The position numbers and the translations under genes are program-made. 64,000 nt of DNA, taken from positions 48,866,284 through 48,930,283 of the forward strand of contig NC_090698.1 in NCBI RefSeq assembly GCF_040954835.1, read 5' to 3'. Positions 26,101 through 39,066 of the stretch are shown in pieces. The notes beneath the pieces were generated by a model. The model had not been told where the DNA came from, did not search any database, and saw only the letters and a program-made list of their open reading frames with translations. Origin of the DNA: Lepisosteus oculatus. Taxonomy: Eukaryota > Chordata > Actinopteri > Semionotiformes > Lepisosteidae. The stretch's first letter is position 1, and every line of letters starts with the position of its first letter.

Positions 26101-27689
26101 GTACACTGTAGTTTTATTGAAGCTGCATTTGAATGGTTAAGTAACAAACTAAATAAACATATTGATTTGCATAAACCTATCATTATGAATCATTTTGTGA
26201 CCTATTTCTTTTTTTTCTAAGAATTATTCTTGTATTGGCCTGGACTGCCTGTTTGAGGTCTGTCCTGTGCCTTTGTGTTTCTTCCACCTATTGTTTTTTT
26301 ACTGTGTTTGGTGCAGTGCGATGCCAGTATCCTTGGGGTTGGTAACAATCTTATGAACACAGCTGCCCTTGTCCAATGTCATTTCAAGAAAACAGGATCC
26401 AATAGAAATCCTAAACATTTATGAAAGAATTCTCTACTGCTGGGTTGTTTCCTTTGAGGTCCGAAAGGACATCTACAGTAGAAGTAGAATACTGTAGACG
26501 TAGGCTTTCCATTCTTTATAGTTACATTTTCTGATTTTTACAGCCTTTAGTTCCATTGCTTTTATACATCCCACGAACATGATATCATGAAAACTACCTT
26601 GTTTCATCAGCAGCCTCATTGAAAAGATACTGTTTCTTCTCCACTTTTTCTATATCTAGCACTAGAGACTGCAGCTATTCCAGGGCAACCTGGATCACAA
26701 AATGTAACATTATGTTTCTTAATTAAACATGATTATTAAGACAAAATAAGCCACAAGAATATGAGACTGTATACAAAAATATTTTAAAACATTATCACCT
26801 ATGGCACGTCCTTGACGTCTTAATATTTGGACTTTGATTTTAGGTCTTTGAGTGACCTGTTCAGGTATTGGTAATTGTACTTAAATATTCTATTATGGTA
26901 GTTTTTCATAGAATTTAAAATTATGAATACGTATTTAAAATGTTGGATTTGTTCTCACCGTTTTAAATAATAGCTCTTATACTGTATACTGTACATGGCA
27001 TTTAGTAATTATTTGGGTTTAATACTTATTTAAGATGTAATAAACTGGCTTGCATTAATACTGTACATGTCTGCACTAAGGTTTTAACATTGTATTTTTA
27101 AACAAAATATATACTCTGTGTTGCTTACTATATATTCTTATGCCACTCTTCTTTTGTAATTGATATTGATTAATGACCAAAGATTTGACTGATAATTTTC
27201 AAAGATTGATTATGTCTGAGGGGCTTGTCTAATGTGAAATTGTACTTGGTCTTTTAACTTTGTAATTTTCAGGCTTAATTTATTTAGTGTCAATTGGTAT
27301 TCCCTATTGCTCATCTTAACTAGGGTCAATACAGTCTAATTTGCACAAAGTATAACCTTGTGTGTCTCCTGGGAAGACATCTACAGTGGCTATTGTAGGT
27401 CTCCTTAGTACACCATTGAAACTGGATTTTACAGTCACCTGAAACTGAAAACAATATCAAGTGTCACTGATAATATACTTGGTGTGACCCCCCACCACAC
27501 ACACACAACCCACAAATTCTCTTGTGAGGGTTTTAAGTCAAAGCACACTGTTCATTTATTATTGTTGTCCTGATTACGATTTCTAGTAGACTGAAATTTT
27601 GGCATTGTGATTTTATGTAGGTGATACGAAAATAATTTTTGGGAGGATACAAATAATTGTGCAAGTATTTATTTTTTTTAACTCAGACA
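20166..27689. other. Intergenic, downstream of HTR1A
   Basis: No gene or confident repeat. A GC-richer patch at 24040-24215 has purine-rich sequence of unknown origin. Confidence 0.55.
20516..20531 (-). promoter_or_regulatory. CTCF-like motif
   Basis: Minus strand TGACACTAGGGGGCGA matches the CTCF core with one mismatch, about 9.5 kb past the 3' end of HTR1A. Confidence 0.35.
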
Positions 27690-27950
27690 TGTTTCTTCCC
27701 ATTAAAATGTTGAGAACATCAATCAAATCTCCTCTTCTCTGTTACTATGACTGAAACTTCCCTTAACATTCCCTTAGCCTGCCCTCATACTCCGTAAGTC
27801 TTCTTGCTCTTACTGTATGTGAAAGTTCTCTGTTATAGGATGTCTTTTTTGTAATATGACCAAAACTTCATGTAGTATTCAATGAGGTTTGTTTAGGGCA
27901 TATCTATATAGTATAGTTTCACCTTGTCCCTTCATGACTTAGGTTTGTGT
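27690..27950 (-). pseudogene. CR1-type LINE reverse-transcriptase C-terminus, decayed
   Basis: On the minus strand the codons, with several stops and shifts, read like the CR1 RT tail: a block resembling QRRGDLIDVLNIL and one resembling RLTEYEGRLREC. No adjacent 3' repeat tail is recognisable. Confidence 0.5.
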
Positions 27951-29384
27951 CTACTGTAAACATCTATTTATTCTATCTGTTATCTATTATTTTTCAAGTG
28001 TGCTGTCTTCATGTTGACTATAACATGTACTGTACAGTACAGCTATCCTTTATGGCATTGTAAATTAAATAACATTCTTCTTATCTATAGGCAAAAATCT
28101 AAACGGAGACATATCACCAGAACCCGTAGGGGTCCACCTCTTGTATTCTTTGATTCAGACAGTGCTCTTGGTTCTATTGCCAGAGTCCATCAAAATGGAG
28201 AAAAACTCATTCCAACAGCTTTAAGTTTAAGAATGACTTGCTTGTGGAATACCTTCTCACAGACAAGGAACAGCATATGCCATGTACATATCAGAACATA
28301 ATATCTACACAACGTGGGAAAATTGTTGAGCAAGTTTGTGCTCCGTAGAATCCATGCCAACAAATCCATCTGTGTCTGTCTTTATCACAGTCTCACAGTC
28401 CTAGATTGAAGGAAAACAGAGCTCTACACAAACTTAAGGAAAACATGTAAAACCCATATGCTGCAGTTTGGAAAATAACTCATGACCTAAGAGATGTAGG
28501 CAAGCATTACTTTCACTTGTAAATATTTGCAAAATCCATTGCTCTGAAGACTGTTTATACTGTATTTTATGTAATGCAATGTTTGTTAGCTACACCATTT
28601 GCCTGAAGTAATTATGATTTTCAGAAGAATATTGAGTTTTGCACCTTAAAGGCAAGAGCCATCAATATATTTTCTAAAAAATACAGCATAATTTAAATTT
28701 TATTGCGGAAACCGTAATTGACCATAATCTTTAGAACATGAATATTCTGATGAATTGTCATTAGCAAACAATTAAAAATGCTGCAACTTTTATGTATTAG
28801 AAATCACTGTCATAACCAGTATTATGTTACCTAACAGAAAAAAAATGATGATGTTGTTGATGATGATGAAGATGATATTGAGAACAGCACTGCTGCATTC
28901 TCTGTTTTTTATTGGGGTGATAATGTAAGGGAATGAGCTGTGTTTATTATAAATGTGTTATCAACCGTAAATTTAAACGTACGATTTCATGTTCTCAAAA
29001 TACTATAGAGAACGCTTCCCAAAGTTTAATAAATTATCTTATGATGAACAGCTTCAATGCATTGTACCATTTTCAGAATACATCTCTCTACAATATATGG
29101 CCAAATGATTTTGACACCCTTCAAATTAATATTCTGTTAGTATGTAACACCGTTTCAGTCCTTTTTACTTCATGCATTCTAATCCAAATGATATGAATGT
29201 GTACAACAATGCACACAATGTGAAATGTACTAAAGTAAAAAAACACACAAATAAAGAAAACGAAAGACAGTAGTTTTCATCACCAGCAGAAGATTCAAAC
29301 TTGGGTGTAAAAACATTTACAGCAAAACCATTGCATCAGTCGTGTAACAATTAGTTTTCTTTTATAAAGGGAACACGTATAAAT
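27951..29384. other. HTR1A 3' flank
   Basis: No gene. 28090-28300 has an open stretch (SALGSIARVHQNGEKL) that may be a retroelement scrap, not identified. Confidence 0.45.
28846..28878 (+). repeat. (GAT)n-like trinucleotide tract
   Basis: Imperfect GAT repeats with GTT and GAA interruptions, about 33 bp. Confidence 0.7.
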
Positions 29385-29640
29385 CAGGTAAAGTGCATGA
29401 ATATTTTTATGAAGAGCCTATTTTACAAAGCAAAAAACATCTGTCAAAAGTATCAGTGACCATTTTTTGTTACAAGACCCGTTCTTCGCGTTATGGTTAT
29501 TTTCTTTCATTCACAAAGTACACACAAACAGGTTTCAGCGACTGGATGGTTTATTTTGTTGAGGCTAGTCAAGGAATAACGTGTTAATTCGGAGCACGAG
29601 ATTAAACGCTCCTCCATTCCCATCAAAGTAATTACATTAG
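29385..29640. promoter_or_regulatory. Candidate conserved block 3' of HTR1A
   Basis: High-complexity sequence with several CpGs (TTCTTCGCGTTATGG) and CAAAGTAATTACATTAG, 430-680 bp past the HTR1A stop. It may be receptor 3' UTR or a downstream enhancer. Confidence 0.25.
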
Positions 29641-29796
29641 AAGTTAGCACACAGTATGATACATCTTGAATGAAGATAAAATGATTTACTGTAGATGTAC
29701 AGTATTAGACGAAGTACACTAAGCAATTTACTATATATCTATGCCCATGCCTTAGATTACCAAGAAAGACAGTTGTCCAACGCATTATTTAGGTTG

Positions 29797-29802
29797 TTTA
29801 TT
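29797..29802 (-). terminator. Candidate HTR1A polyadenylation signal
   Basis: AATAAA on the minus strand, 265 bp after the HTR1A stop codon, is the first clear canonical hexamer I noticed downstream. AT-rich DNA contains such hexamers by chance, so assignment rests on position alone. Confidence 0.25.
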
Positions 29803-30066
29803 CTTACTGATGTACTCTATATTGTATTTATGCCTCAAAGTAGGCATGTGGCAATTTGTCTATGAAGCTCTTGTCTCTTAGTTTTCATATCAGAATTACT
29901 GCATTGATAAAACAACACTTCATGAAATAAGGAAAAAAAAGAAAATACAGCGTTATCAGTTTCAATTCGCTTTGCATTCCTTAAATGAAAAACGCAAGTG
30001 CAGTCGTTTGGAAACTACAAGGAAAGAAGTCACCAGCTGTACCGTGCAAAAATGAAGAATCACGTT

Positions 30067-31287
30067 TTATGGTCTGCAAAACTTGCATTTAATAATTTTC
30101 TTGAAAGCACTTTGGAAATCTTTATTAAAGTAGGCGTAGATGATCGGGTTTAAAAGAGAATTTGAGTAACCAAGCCAGTTGATCACAGCCCCGAGCCATT
30201 CTGGCATATAGCATTTCTCTTCGCAAAATGGTAACACAAGGGCCACAATAAAAAAGGGCAACCAACAAAAGATAAACGTTCCCATAATGATTCCAAGCGT
30301 CTTTACCGTTTTGCGCTCTCTGGCTAAAGCCATCTTTTTCTTTGCCTCTGTGTTCTTTTCGTTTCTGTTCTCGAAAAACGAGGCTGTCGGGGTATTAGGC
30401 AGAGGGAGATGATTTTTCGAGTTGTTATGGTGAACTTCTATTATTTCTAGTGCTGCCCCGTCCTCTCCGTGCCTCACTGCTCCATTAGTGCAGAAATCTG
30501 GTTTAGGTTCCACACTGCGCTTCCAGTTTTTGCTTGTTTCTCCGTTGTTTTTTTTAGGAAAGATAGCCGGGGATACTGTTAAGCACCTGTCGGATACTTT
30601 CTTTTTCTCCGTCTTTTTTACTGTTTTTCGTATTCTGAATCTGGCTGCTTTAAATATCCTCCCGTAAAGTACCAACATGAGTATAAGAGGAATGTAAAAT
30701 GCGCCGAAAGTGGAATAGATGGTATACCCATGATCTTGGCTTATTGTGCAGGCATCGGGATCAGCCCTGTCTTCTGGAGTTCTCCAGCCTAGCATCGGTG
30801 GGATAGATATTAAAAAGCCTATTAACCAAGTAAGGCTAATTAAAATAGCGGCTCGTCTGGGAGTTCTTTTATTTACATAGTCTATGGGGTCAGTAATCGC
30901 CCAGTACCTGTCCAAAGCAATTGCGCACAAATGAAGTATAGACGACGTACAACACAAGACATCTAAAGAAATGAAAATGTCACAAGTTACCTGTCCGAGT
31001 GTCCACTTGTTTAAAACTTGATAAAGAGCAGCCATAGGTAGCACAAGCACCGAAACCATTAGATCCGTGACAGCCAATGACCCGATCAAGTAGTTTGCTA
31101 CATTTTGGAGAGATCTTTCTAAAGCAATAGCGGCGACCACACAGGCATTCCCAAATATAGCACACAGAATGAGGGCCCCCAGAAACAATGAAGTAATGAT
31201 CTGGTAACTTAGTGCCACTTCAGGTATTGTATTGTTTTCATTCTGGATAGGACGGTCTGAATACGTGGTGTTGCTTATATTTTCCAT
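30067..31287 (-). CDS. HTR1A: 5-hydroxytryptamine receptor 1A (5-HT1A), complete single-exon gene
   Basis: Intact 406-codon intronless frame encoding a class A GPCR, the Gi/o-coupled serotonin receptor of the neuronal plasma membrane; human 5-HT1A is 422 residues. Visible landmarks: N-terminal sequons at N3, N6 and N18; N47 and D75 of TM1 and TM2; the C102-C180 disulfide pair; amine-binding D109 in TM3; DRY at 126-128; W154; S192/T193 and P200 in TM5; a long basic ICL3 (about 212-325); CWLPFF at 341-346 in TM6; N370/W371 and NPIIY at 380-384 in TM7; and a short tail with C401 and C404, the cysteines palmitoylated in mammals. N370 (7.39) and the ICL3 length favour 1A over 1B/1D. The start has G at -3 and G at +4. 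The neighbour RNF180 diverges 23 kb away, as in human. No disabling change is visible. Identification is from family motifs and is very secure. Confidence 0.97.
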   Translation of the reverse strand: MENISNTTYSDRPIQNENNTIPEVALSYQIITSLFLGALILCAIFGNACVVAAIALERSLQNVANYLIGSLAVTDLMVSVLVLPMAALYQVLNKWTLGQVTCDIFISLDVLCCTSSILHLCAIALDRYWAITDPIDYVNKRTPRRAAILISLTWLIGFLISIPPMLGWRTPEDRADPDACTISQDHGYTIYSTFGAFYIPLILMLVLYGRIFKAARFRIRKTVKKTEKKKVSDRCLTVSPAIFPKKNNGETSKNWKRSVEPKPDFCTNGAVRHGEDGAALEIIEVHHNNSKNHLPLPNTPTASFFENRNEKNTEAKKKMALARERKTVKTLGIIMGTFIFCWLPFFIVALVLPFCEEKCYMPEWLGAVINWLGYSNSLLNPIIYAYFNKDFQSAFKKIIKCKFCRP

Positions 31288-31304
31288 TTCGAAAAAAAAA
31301 GCAT
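31275..31304 (-). other. Upstream ORF overlapping the HTR1A start codon
   Basis: An ATG 17 nt before the HTR1A start opens a 9-codon frame whose TAA lies just inside the receptor coding sequence, out of frame with it. Its context is weak (C at -3), so leaky scanning would be expected. At least three more upstream ATGs, with frames of 3 to 23 codons, lie between here and about 31440. This matters only if the transcript starts upstream of 31304, which the TATA-like box suggests but does not prove. Confidence 0.4.
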
Positions 31305-31464
31305 TGGATAGCGGACGACGGGGAGAACTCAGTCCTTAGCAGTATCAACAATCTCCAGCACTACTCCATCATATAAAGGAGTCATGATGATCTGAAGTCT
31401 CGGCAACACGCAACTGCACTTTACTAGTTCTGTGAATCATTGACGACTGGTGACGAAGTGAATT

Positions 31465-31493
31465 AATTTATACCAGCGGTAGAAGGTACGTCA
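31465..31493 (-). promoter_or_regulatory. Candidate HTR1A core promoter (TATA-like box and CRE-like site)
   Basis: Read on the minus strand, TATAAATT lies at 31472-31465, about 180 bp before the HTR1A ATG. A CRE-like TGACGTA lies at 31493-31487, just upstream of it. Transcription would begin near 31440 and give a leader of about 150 nt. The elements are seen in the sequence; their use as a promoter is inferred from position and orientation only. Confidence 0.35.
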
Positions 31494-34149
31494 GATGGCT
31501 AAGAGGTCGCAGCAGTGGCTCACCATTCAGGTTTTCCGTCTCGGTTTCTCGTTCTGTTATGAATGTAAGCTACGATTGCAAGCTGTGGTTTGATCTTTGA
31601 AGCCCTGCACTGGGAATTGTAAAAAGCATCCCTCACCGCGTGTTGTTGTTCCTAAAGCGAAGGTGTAAGTGATGCTTATTGTCTCTCAAGCTTTTATGTT
31701 AATATTACTCGCAGAAAACTAACTCGAAAAGGGCTTACAATTTCAACATGCCAGATTTAGTAGCCTATTTAATTAGAGTTAATCGTTAATTAGAGTAGCC
31801 TATCATATTAATGGTATAGGTCTCGTTTAAACCAATTTTCATATGAAATATGCAACAAACAGGACAATTGTGTTACGTGTATGTTTCTATTATGTTTACA
31901 TTATTTCAGTGCTTTTATACTGATGCAAGAGGTACAGTACTGTTTCATTATTTAAGGTTCTTAAATTTATCTAACCAAAAGCGACTTTCCTGAAAATAGT
32001 TTTGATCAATTGCAGAACAGGCTTTAAGACTTCTTAAAGATGTTTCTTAAAATGAAAGGCATGTAAACAATAAAGAACAATATGTTAAATATTTTTTAAA
32101 AATAAAAACAATTCCCTCCCAGTAGAGAAACTTGGTGCAGACTTCGCCATCAATTACCAAAAAACTAAAAAAAAATCATTAGTATGATTAATATGATGAA
32201 TTACTACAGTCATAGTGTAATTTCATGATTAGGAAGCAATATATTTACAGTATACCTGTATTTGCACAGCTCTCTAAGGGTTCGGTTTGGTTGTAACCTT
32301 GCTTGCTTACTGAAGTGTTGAGTGCTGTCGGTGGTGTTTCAGAACTATGGATAGCTCCACGCACAAAAGGAGATCTGCTGCCACCTGGCGTGACGCGGTG
32401 CTTGAAGGCCTGTTCAAGGACACCGATATTTTGAGGTGAAACGCAGTATGCTGGTACAAACTTTTCTTTAAATTCAAAGCTAGCAAGTCTTGGCACTCAT
32501 TGTTCTAGCAAAGAGGCAAATGCAGTTCTCTCACTTTGTTCACCACCTGACCTTCAAATCATTCCCCAAACAAGATTTTCTAATCATTTTATTCATAAGG
32601 TTGGTTAGAGGAAAAAAAAACCCGATACCAACGTTTCGTGAACTATGCATACTGTACATCTTGCTGCAGAGATATGGTTGATTAGTTTCCTTATTGTACT
32701 AAATTATTTTACGTGTTGCATATTCTACATTACCGTTATTTTTTTAAAATGAATACTAAAATTCAAATCCTATGTTTTATAGTTTTACAATGACGAATCT
32801 TTGTCATCAGGCCAATAATGAACTAAAAATGTATAAGTAGTATTTGTTGTTGTCTAATAGTAGTAAAATAATTTAATTTGTCTATGAGGTGTATGCAAAA
32901 GGTAGGATTAAATAAACCTAAGATTGTTATTTGTAAACCCCAAACTAGGTTCAACAGAATATTCTCAATACGAGAGCACAATGTGACATTTGAAAAGTAC
33001 AACAGAAATTGTTATTAAATAAAGTTTATTTTAAATACAAGAGGACAAAATTTCTATCAAAATTGCCTGGCATTAATAAAATATTAGTCTTATTAATTGC
33101 AGTGAGGTTTGAGGTGGTGATACCTAAGGTAAAGCTTTTATTAGTGATTCATACTATAATGAAGCTACAGTACCAAAAGTGCATTGCTGACTTCACTTTT
33201 TTCAGATAATACACGTCATCTAGAAAAGGTATCAAATTTCAAATCTTAAGTAAATGAATTCTATTATTACAGTACGTCTGTTATGTCGTATATATATTTT
33301 CTGAAACAACTGACTTCATAATTAAATCTATTAGCATTTATAAGTGCATGACTTCTTCAAAAAAGAAGGTGCATACAGAACTAGACATGACCTGAAAACA
33401 TCAAATACCTATATATTATGTGTGGCATATACTGTATGTATATCACAAATCAAACTTGATTTCATGGATCATTCATGATAATCATTTATATCTTGGTTGG
33501 TCTATTGGGTAAATTAAGGAGTAAGTTACTGTACATTTCTGTCATCGTCAGGATAATTAATATAATTCCTGTGAAAAATACATATAATTTAAAATCTTTG
33601 TGCTTTGCAGTCTCAGAATGGACTATTCTTTACCTAAGGTCTCATTTAAAATAACAAATTTAAAACATTGTCAATGAGTTGGGATAAATTTCAACACAAT
33701 AGGAATCTTTTGGTAATTACGGTCTTCTTTTAGAAATAAATATTTTCTAAATGCCTGACCAAGCAACCATTTTAACAATGTCCTAAATGTAATTAAATGC
33801 ATGCATACAAAAAGGAGTAGTACCTACTCAGTTAAAATGCTAACCCTTTTTCCTTTATATAGCCAAGCAAATGATCAGTGATACTGACAGAAAGCATATG
33901 ACTTGGAATTATTATGGATAGTGAAGTTCTTCATCATATTTCAAACCCCAACATGGTATAGGACCCATATAGGTTTGCCATTTTGGCTAATTTGTATTGG
34001 CATGTTGAAAAAAAAGAAACTTTCTTTTTCCTCAAAAGCTGCCAACAGGTGAAGTATTGATCATTATTGCTTATGCTATCTTGTACAATAGCATAGATCC
34101 TAGTACTTTAGTATTTTAAAAGATCAAGGAAGTAGCTCTGTCAGCAGCT
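31494..34149. other. HTR1A 5' flank
   Basis: CpG content declines away from the gene. A GC-richer patch at 32270-32450 includes GCTGCCACCTGGCG, a partial CTCF-like core. Otherwise AT-rich. Confidence 0.5.
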
Positions 34150-34320
34150 GCAAAGGAACAGGTAAACGTTTATTTCATGCTGAAAGGAAAAGAAAAGTGG
34201 CTGTGTTGTGAAGCCTTCTTCAGGTTTAATGAAGAAGGCTCCTGACAAAGGCTTTCCAGGCCAAAACATTGTGTCTCTTTTCCTTTCAGCATGGAATCAA
34301 CCTTAACCTGTTACTTTAAA
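34150..34320. repeat. Inverted (head-to-head) pair of Penelope-type 3' ends
   Basis: Two related segments in opposite orientation meet near 34222. The left arm contains CATGCTGAAAGGAAAAG then GAAGCCTTCTTCAGG; the right arm contains GAAGAAGGCTCC then CTTTTCCTTTCAGCATGG. Both resemble the Penelope 3' end in this window but are older and more diverged. No coding sequence is attached. The RNA could fold into a long imperfect hairpin. Confidence 0.65.
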
Positions 34321-35019
34321 AGATGTTGCACCTAAACTCTCTTAGTACCCATTGGTAGAGAAGTACATCTTCCACTCTGGCTACTGCAAGATTGAAGGTG
34401 ACCATGAAAATGCAGGAAGTGGTTCTGTTTGGAGTGTGGCAAAACCAACAGACTTGGCCAAAGCAAGCTGAGCCGCTTTGGGAAGTCTGGCAAAGCTGAC
34501 CAATGACGAATTCCAGACAACAGCCACCATCTTATATATTTACTACATGTACCATTTGAGAAGCCATTACTGTATGTACTTTAACAAGGATTTAATTCTA
34601 TTGAATGTTTATACTTTGTTAAAATGAGTTCACTGTAATTGTATTCATTTTTTAAAAATGCATCTGATGTAAAGGTTATTCAATATGGAGCTGTACAACA
34701 CCAGACTAAATCAAGTTTTATTAAAAGTTATCATCTCCAGATACATTCTGGAACAAATCCGGAATTCACAGATTCTGCTCATGGTTATTATTTGACCCTA
34801 TAAGATCATATACTGTATGTATTGACACACCAAAGTACTTGACATTTATATAAAAACAGGGTACTTTGTCAAGGGATACACTTGCAATGATTCTTGCCAA
34901 TGACAGGGACATTATGAGGATAGTTTCTGTCTTTTCCCTATCATTTAGTTTGTCATTGACTTGAACTGAATATGTGTTTAAGTCAGAATATACAGCATAC
35001 CAAGGAAGCTCTTCATAGC

Positions 35020-35405
35020 AGTCCATCCATCAATTATTAGAAAGTCATTAAAGAGCACAGCAACCAGTGGCCTATCTTGGAAGCACAGGAGGAAAGGTAG
35101 ACCCACACCCTGTCATTCCAGCCCATAGAAGAGCACACTTAGTAAGGGACAGAACAATCTGGAGCCCTGAAGCAGAGTACACCCTGGTCAGGACAACACT
35201 TCCTTGCAAAGTACACACACAGGGCCAATTTATAGACACCAATTAACCTAGTCAGCATGCCTTTGGCCAATGGAAAGAAAGAGGAGTGTGTGGTAAAAAA
35301 CAACTTGGATATTGGGAGAACTACACACAGAAGGCAACCCAGTTCAGAACCCAATCCCAGAGCTGTGAGGTAGTGTGATAACAACTATGCCACCACTCAT
35401 AATAC
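35020..35405 (-). repeat. SINE copy (degenerate)
   Basis: Minus-strand family member: GTACACCCTGGTCAGGAC, CACACACAGGGCCAATT, CCAATTAACCTAGTCAGCATG and GAGCTGTGAGGTAG. Confidence 0.65.
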
Positions 35406-36329
35406 TAACCTTCATAATACTGTCCTGTTTTTTTGAAAACATGCATTTCTGAACTGGTTGTTTTATTTCTCTTTGAATATGGGACTTCAGTGATAGGTAC
35501 TGTAAATAAGAATACAAAAAAATTAAAAAAAGAGTATTGAAATATTTAGTATTAAGTCCCATGAAGTAAAAGAAATGCTGAATATCTGTACTGTCTTCAG
35601 CTATGTTGATCCCAAGATAGAAATGCCGAAATGGCATATTATTGAAAATTAAAGGAATTAAGTTCTTCCCATCAAATACTTCATAGCAAAGTAGTAAGTG
35701 CTAAACAAGTGAAATGTTTTGCACTGATACCGTACAGTATATCATGCTGGGTGAAAAAAACATTAATTCATATCAAGTAAATGTAGAGCCTTTCTACATA
35801 GTGAAATTGTTAAACCCTTGTTGGAAAAAGCTAAATATTCTGTTATTTATGCTAAAGGTGGAAACTTAATAAATTAGCCGAATAAATGCCAACATGTTTT
35901 TTAAATCTCTTTGGGTGAGCTTTAAGTACTTGTTCCTCCTGTGTTGTTTAATTCTGTGACATCTGCAGGACTCTTCAAAACCCCTTGTGGCACAATGGCT
36001 GCTGAAACATACCAGCTCATAACTGCTTTTGAAAGGCTTTATGTGAAACATATTTCAAGAAATAATTTTATATTTCAAAATGAGATCTTGGAATTAATAG
36101 ATTATTTTGCTTTGATATTAAAAACGATGTTACTTCACATAACTAAATTGTGAGTTCTGAGCATGAGTGATTTATTATCTGTTTTAATAGTAATTAATTC
36201 AAGGGCTTGATTCATTTATGACAAACAGAAAAGTTAAAAATTTCAGTCTGTTTAACATAATTTTCTATATTTCCCTTTCAGACCTACTGTTTGTTTGAAA
36301 GTTAACATGAGTGTTAAAGGTCCCATGTG

Positions 36330-36655
36330 CTTCTATTTATCCATCCAATTTCAAGACGTCTTTTATTACGAGTAGGGGTCAGAAAAATCTGGAGTGGAGT
36401 TGATCTCCTGGGGCATAAGGCACAAGGCAGGATTCCTCTTCTTTACTAAAGCAAAGCACCCACACGTGGACAATTTAAAGCTACCAGTTAAGCCAGCCAG
36501 GATGTCTTTGAAAAGTGGGAGAAAACCACAGGACCCAGTTAAACTTACGTGAAATACAGTACAAGTAATCTCATAAAAGGCACCACAGTCTGGAAAGCCC
36601 AGGAACTAAGAGCTGTGAGGTAGCAATGCTAACATCCATACCGCTGCCTGCTTCC
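36330..36655 (-). repeat. SINE copy (degenerate)
   Basis: Minus-strand copy with CACAAGGCAGGATTCC, CCAGGATGTCTTTGAAAAG, GGGAGAAAACCACAG and AGAGCTGTGAGGTAGCAATG. A short foreign insertion near 36540-36590 is likely. Confidence 0.6.
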
Positions 36656-36959
36656 AAAGGAGGAATTTACAGTACATCTATGTTTGGCACAAAAGGTATG
36701 GTAATGAACAAGTTGGTCTCAAATATTTTGTAGTCATCTAAGTACTGTACAAGCCATCCAGACTGCCACATACTTGCTTCTGAAAACTGTAGGTCAGTTA
36801 CACTGTAAATATATTCATGCTTTTTAAACTAAAAAGGTGATTTTTTTTTGGCATGTGCTTAAATTTTTAACAGAAATAAAAAGCTAATGACTTACTAAAG
36901 TAAAGTAAAAATAAAACATTATAATCTATTAAACAAATACATTTCTTTTTGTGTTTCAG

Positions 36960-39066
36960 ATTTAAGAATATTCTTATTCTTGGCGATTTCAATATCCACT
37001 TTGATTACTGTCTCACAGTTTAGCTAAGGATTTTTGAGCTTTGTTGGAATGCTTTGATCTAACCTAGTTTGTTCTTAGCCCTAGTCATACCAAAGGTCAC
37101 ACCATGGATTTAGTAATTACAAATGACACTTTTGTTTCCAATTTAACTAATCTTGAACTCATAGGCCTCTCTGACCACTTAGCTAATCTCTCAGATCTTG
37201 AATTTCCTGTTTTTACACTCTTTCCCCTCACACTCTGTCAATTTTCGCACCTGTGATCATTTAATCAGACTAAATTTTCAAATTCTGTTCTGATCTCATT
37301 ATCTTGCTTCTCAAACTCAGAACCTCCAGAAGATAAGTTCAGGTGTTAAATACCTCTCTTTTGTCTACTCTCTACACCTTAGCATCTCTTAAAACTTGAA
37401 CCATCTCTTTTTCTCTATCTGCCCCATGGTACAGTGACCAGCTTTGTTCAACGAAGAACAAGAGCACAGGTGGTATATTTCTGGTCTTAATGTTGATTTA
37501 ACTTAAATTTATATAATAGAGTCTGCTAGATTTAATTACTTCTTACACATCATTGAAAACAATCTTAACAATCCTAGACACCTTTTCTCCACCTCCAATC
37601 CAACAGATTACTTAAACCAAACTGTCCCACCACAGACCTGCCTCATGGCAACCCTGTAGCACATTCTTGGAGATCTTCAGCTCCAAAGATTGACAACATA
37701 TGCCTTCATATTCTCTCTACATGGTACTTCTCCACCTTCTATCTGCAGTGCTGTTTTTGTGATTCATCTCTCACTATCTTTCTCTCTACTTGATGCTGCA
37801 TGCCTAAATAAATTGATATTGTGCCTGAAATCCACCACCTGACTATTAGATCCCATTCCCTGTATCTTATTTCAGTCCTGTTTCTCTATTCTCTGCCCTG
37901 TTGTTCTCAACATAATAAATATGTCCTTGAGTACTAGTGTGGTACCAGCCCCCCTCAACACTGCAGCAGTTATCCTTGCGCTTTAAAAAACAAATATGGC
38001 TTTGGACAATCCAAACAATTTTAACCCTCTATCTAACCTGTTATCGCCACTATCTAATGCTGTTACAATTTAATTAAACAATCACCTCATTGCAAATAAC
38101 CTCTTTGAACCCCTCCAATCTGGTTTCAGACAAAGCACAGAAAGTCACTATCTTCTTATGGCTTGTGATTTTGGTTCTCCTTCTATCCTCGTTCTTCTTG
38201 ACCTCAGTACTGCTTTTGACACTGTTGACCATCTTGCTATCATGTCTTGAGACTGTGTTCGGAGTTTCTGATACCAGTCTTAAGTGGTTCAAGTCTTACC
38301 TCACTGATCACTATCACTTTGTCTCTCTTGGTGGCTTCAGTTCTGAAATTGGACTTGTTACAGTAAGTCTGGTATTCCTCATGGCTCGATACTGGGCCCC
38401 CTACTCTTCTGCATTTACATGTTCCCACTTGGTTGGTCAGTTATTAAGAACTAACAATCTAAATGATTATTTTTATGCTTAATGATACTCAAATCTACGT
38501 CCATACTTATCCTGACAAACAGACTGAGGTGTCTGTCTGTGCTCTATAATTTGATATCTGACTTAAAAACATGGATGACTCAAGATTTCCTTAATTTAAA
38601 CAGCTACAGAACTGAAGTCATACTTCACGAGACCCCCATTAATTATGTGAAGCCAATGCAGTAACCCTTGCTGTACTTTACTTGAGTTTCACATGTGCAA
38701 CAGATTGTAAAAACATCATTCTTTAACTTCAGAAATATCTACAGACTATGGCCTACAGTATGTTCTTGTTAACTGTTGGTGAAAAGCTGGTCAACACTTT
38801 CAGTTGCACTTAAATTGATAACTGTAATTACTTGCTGGGCACCCTACCCCAAAGAATATCAGAAAGACACTGTCCCTGAACTCTTTTAAAGCTGTACTCA
38901 AAACCATTTTCTTTAGAAGGTATTTTATTTAACTGAGTCTGCCCTTTTGCTTTCGTTCAGTATTCCAAACCCGTGTTGTTACTGCTGAATTCTGCTACCT
39001 CATCCCACTATGGTACATTTTGAAAGGCACCATATAAAAATAAAGTTTCTTATTCTTATATTTCTT
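36960..39066 (+). pseudogene. Decayed LINE (endonuclease and reverse transcriptase)
   Basis: About 2 kb of non-LTR retrotransposon. The endonuclease motif ILGDFNIHFD is encoded near 36980 and the RT thumb/palm region at 38200-38500 (KWFKSYLTDHYHFVSLGGFSS, a GSILGPLLFCIYM-like block in a shifted frame). Multiple stops and frameshifts rule out function. It ends with AATAAAG and a TTCTTA-rich tail near 39045-39066. It is of the APE-type (CR1/L2-like) class. Confidence 0.7.

Noticed and set aside
31352..31370. REST/NRSE-like half site in the HTR1A leader
   Set aside because: Only the left half resembles the motif (7 of 9); the right half is absent.
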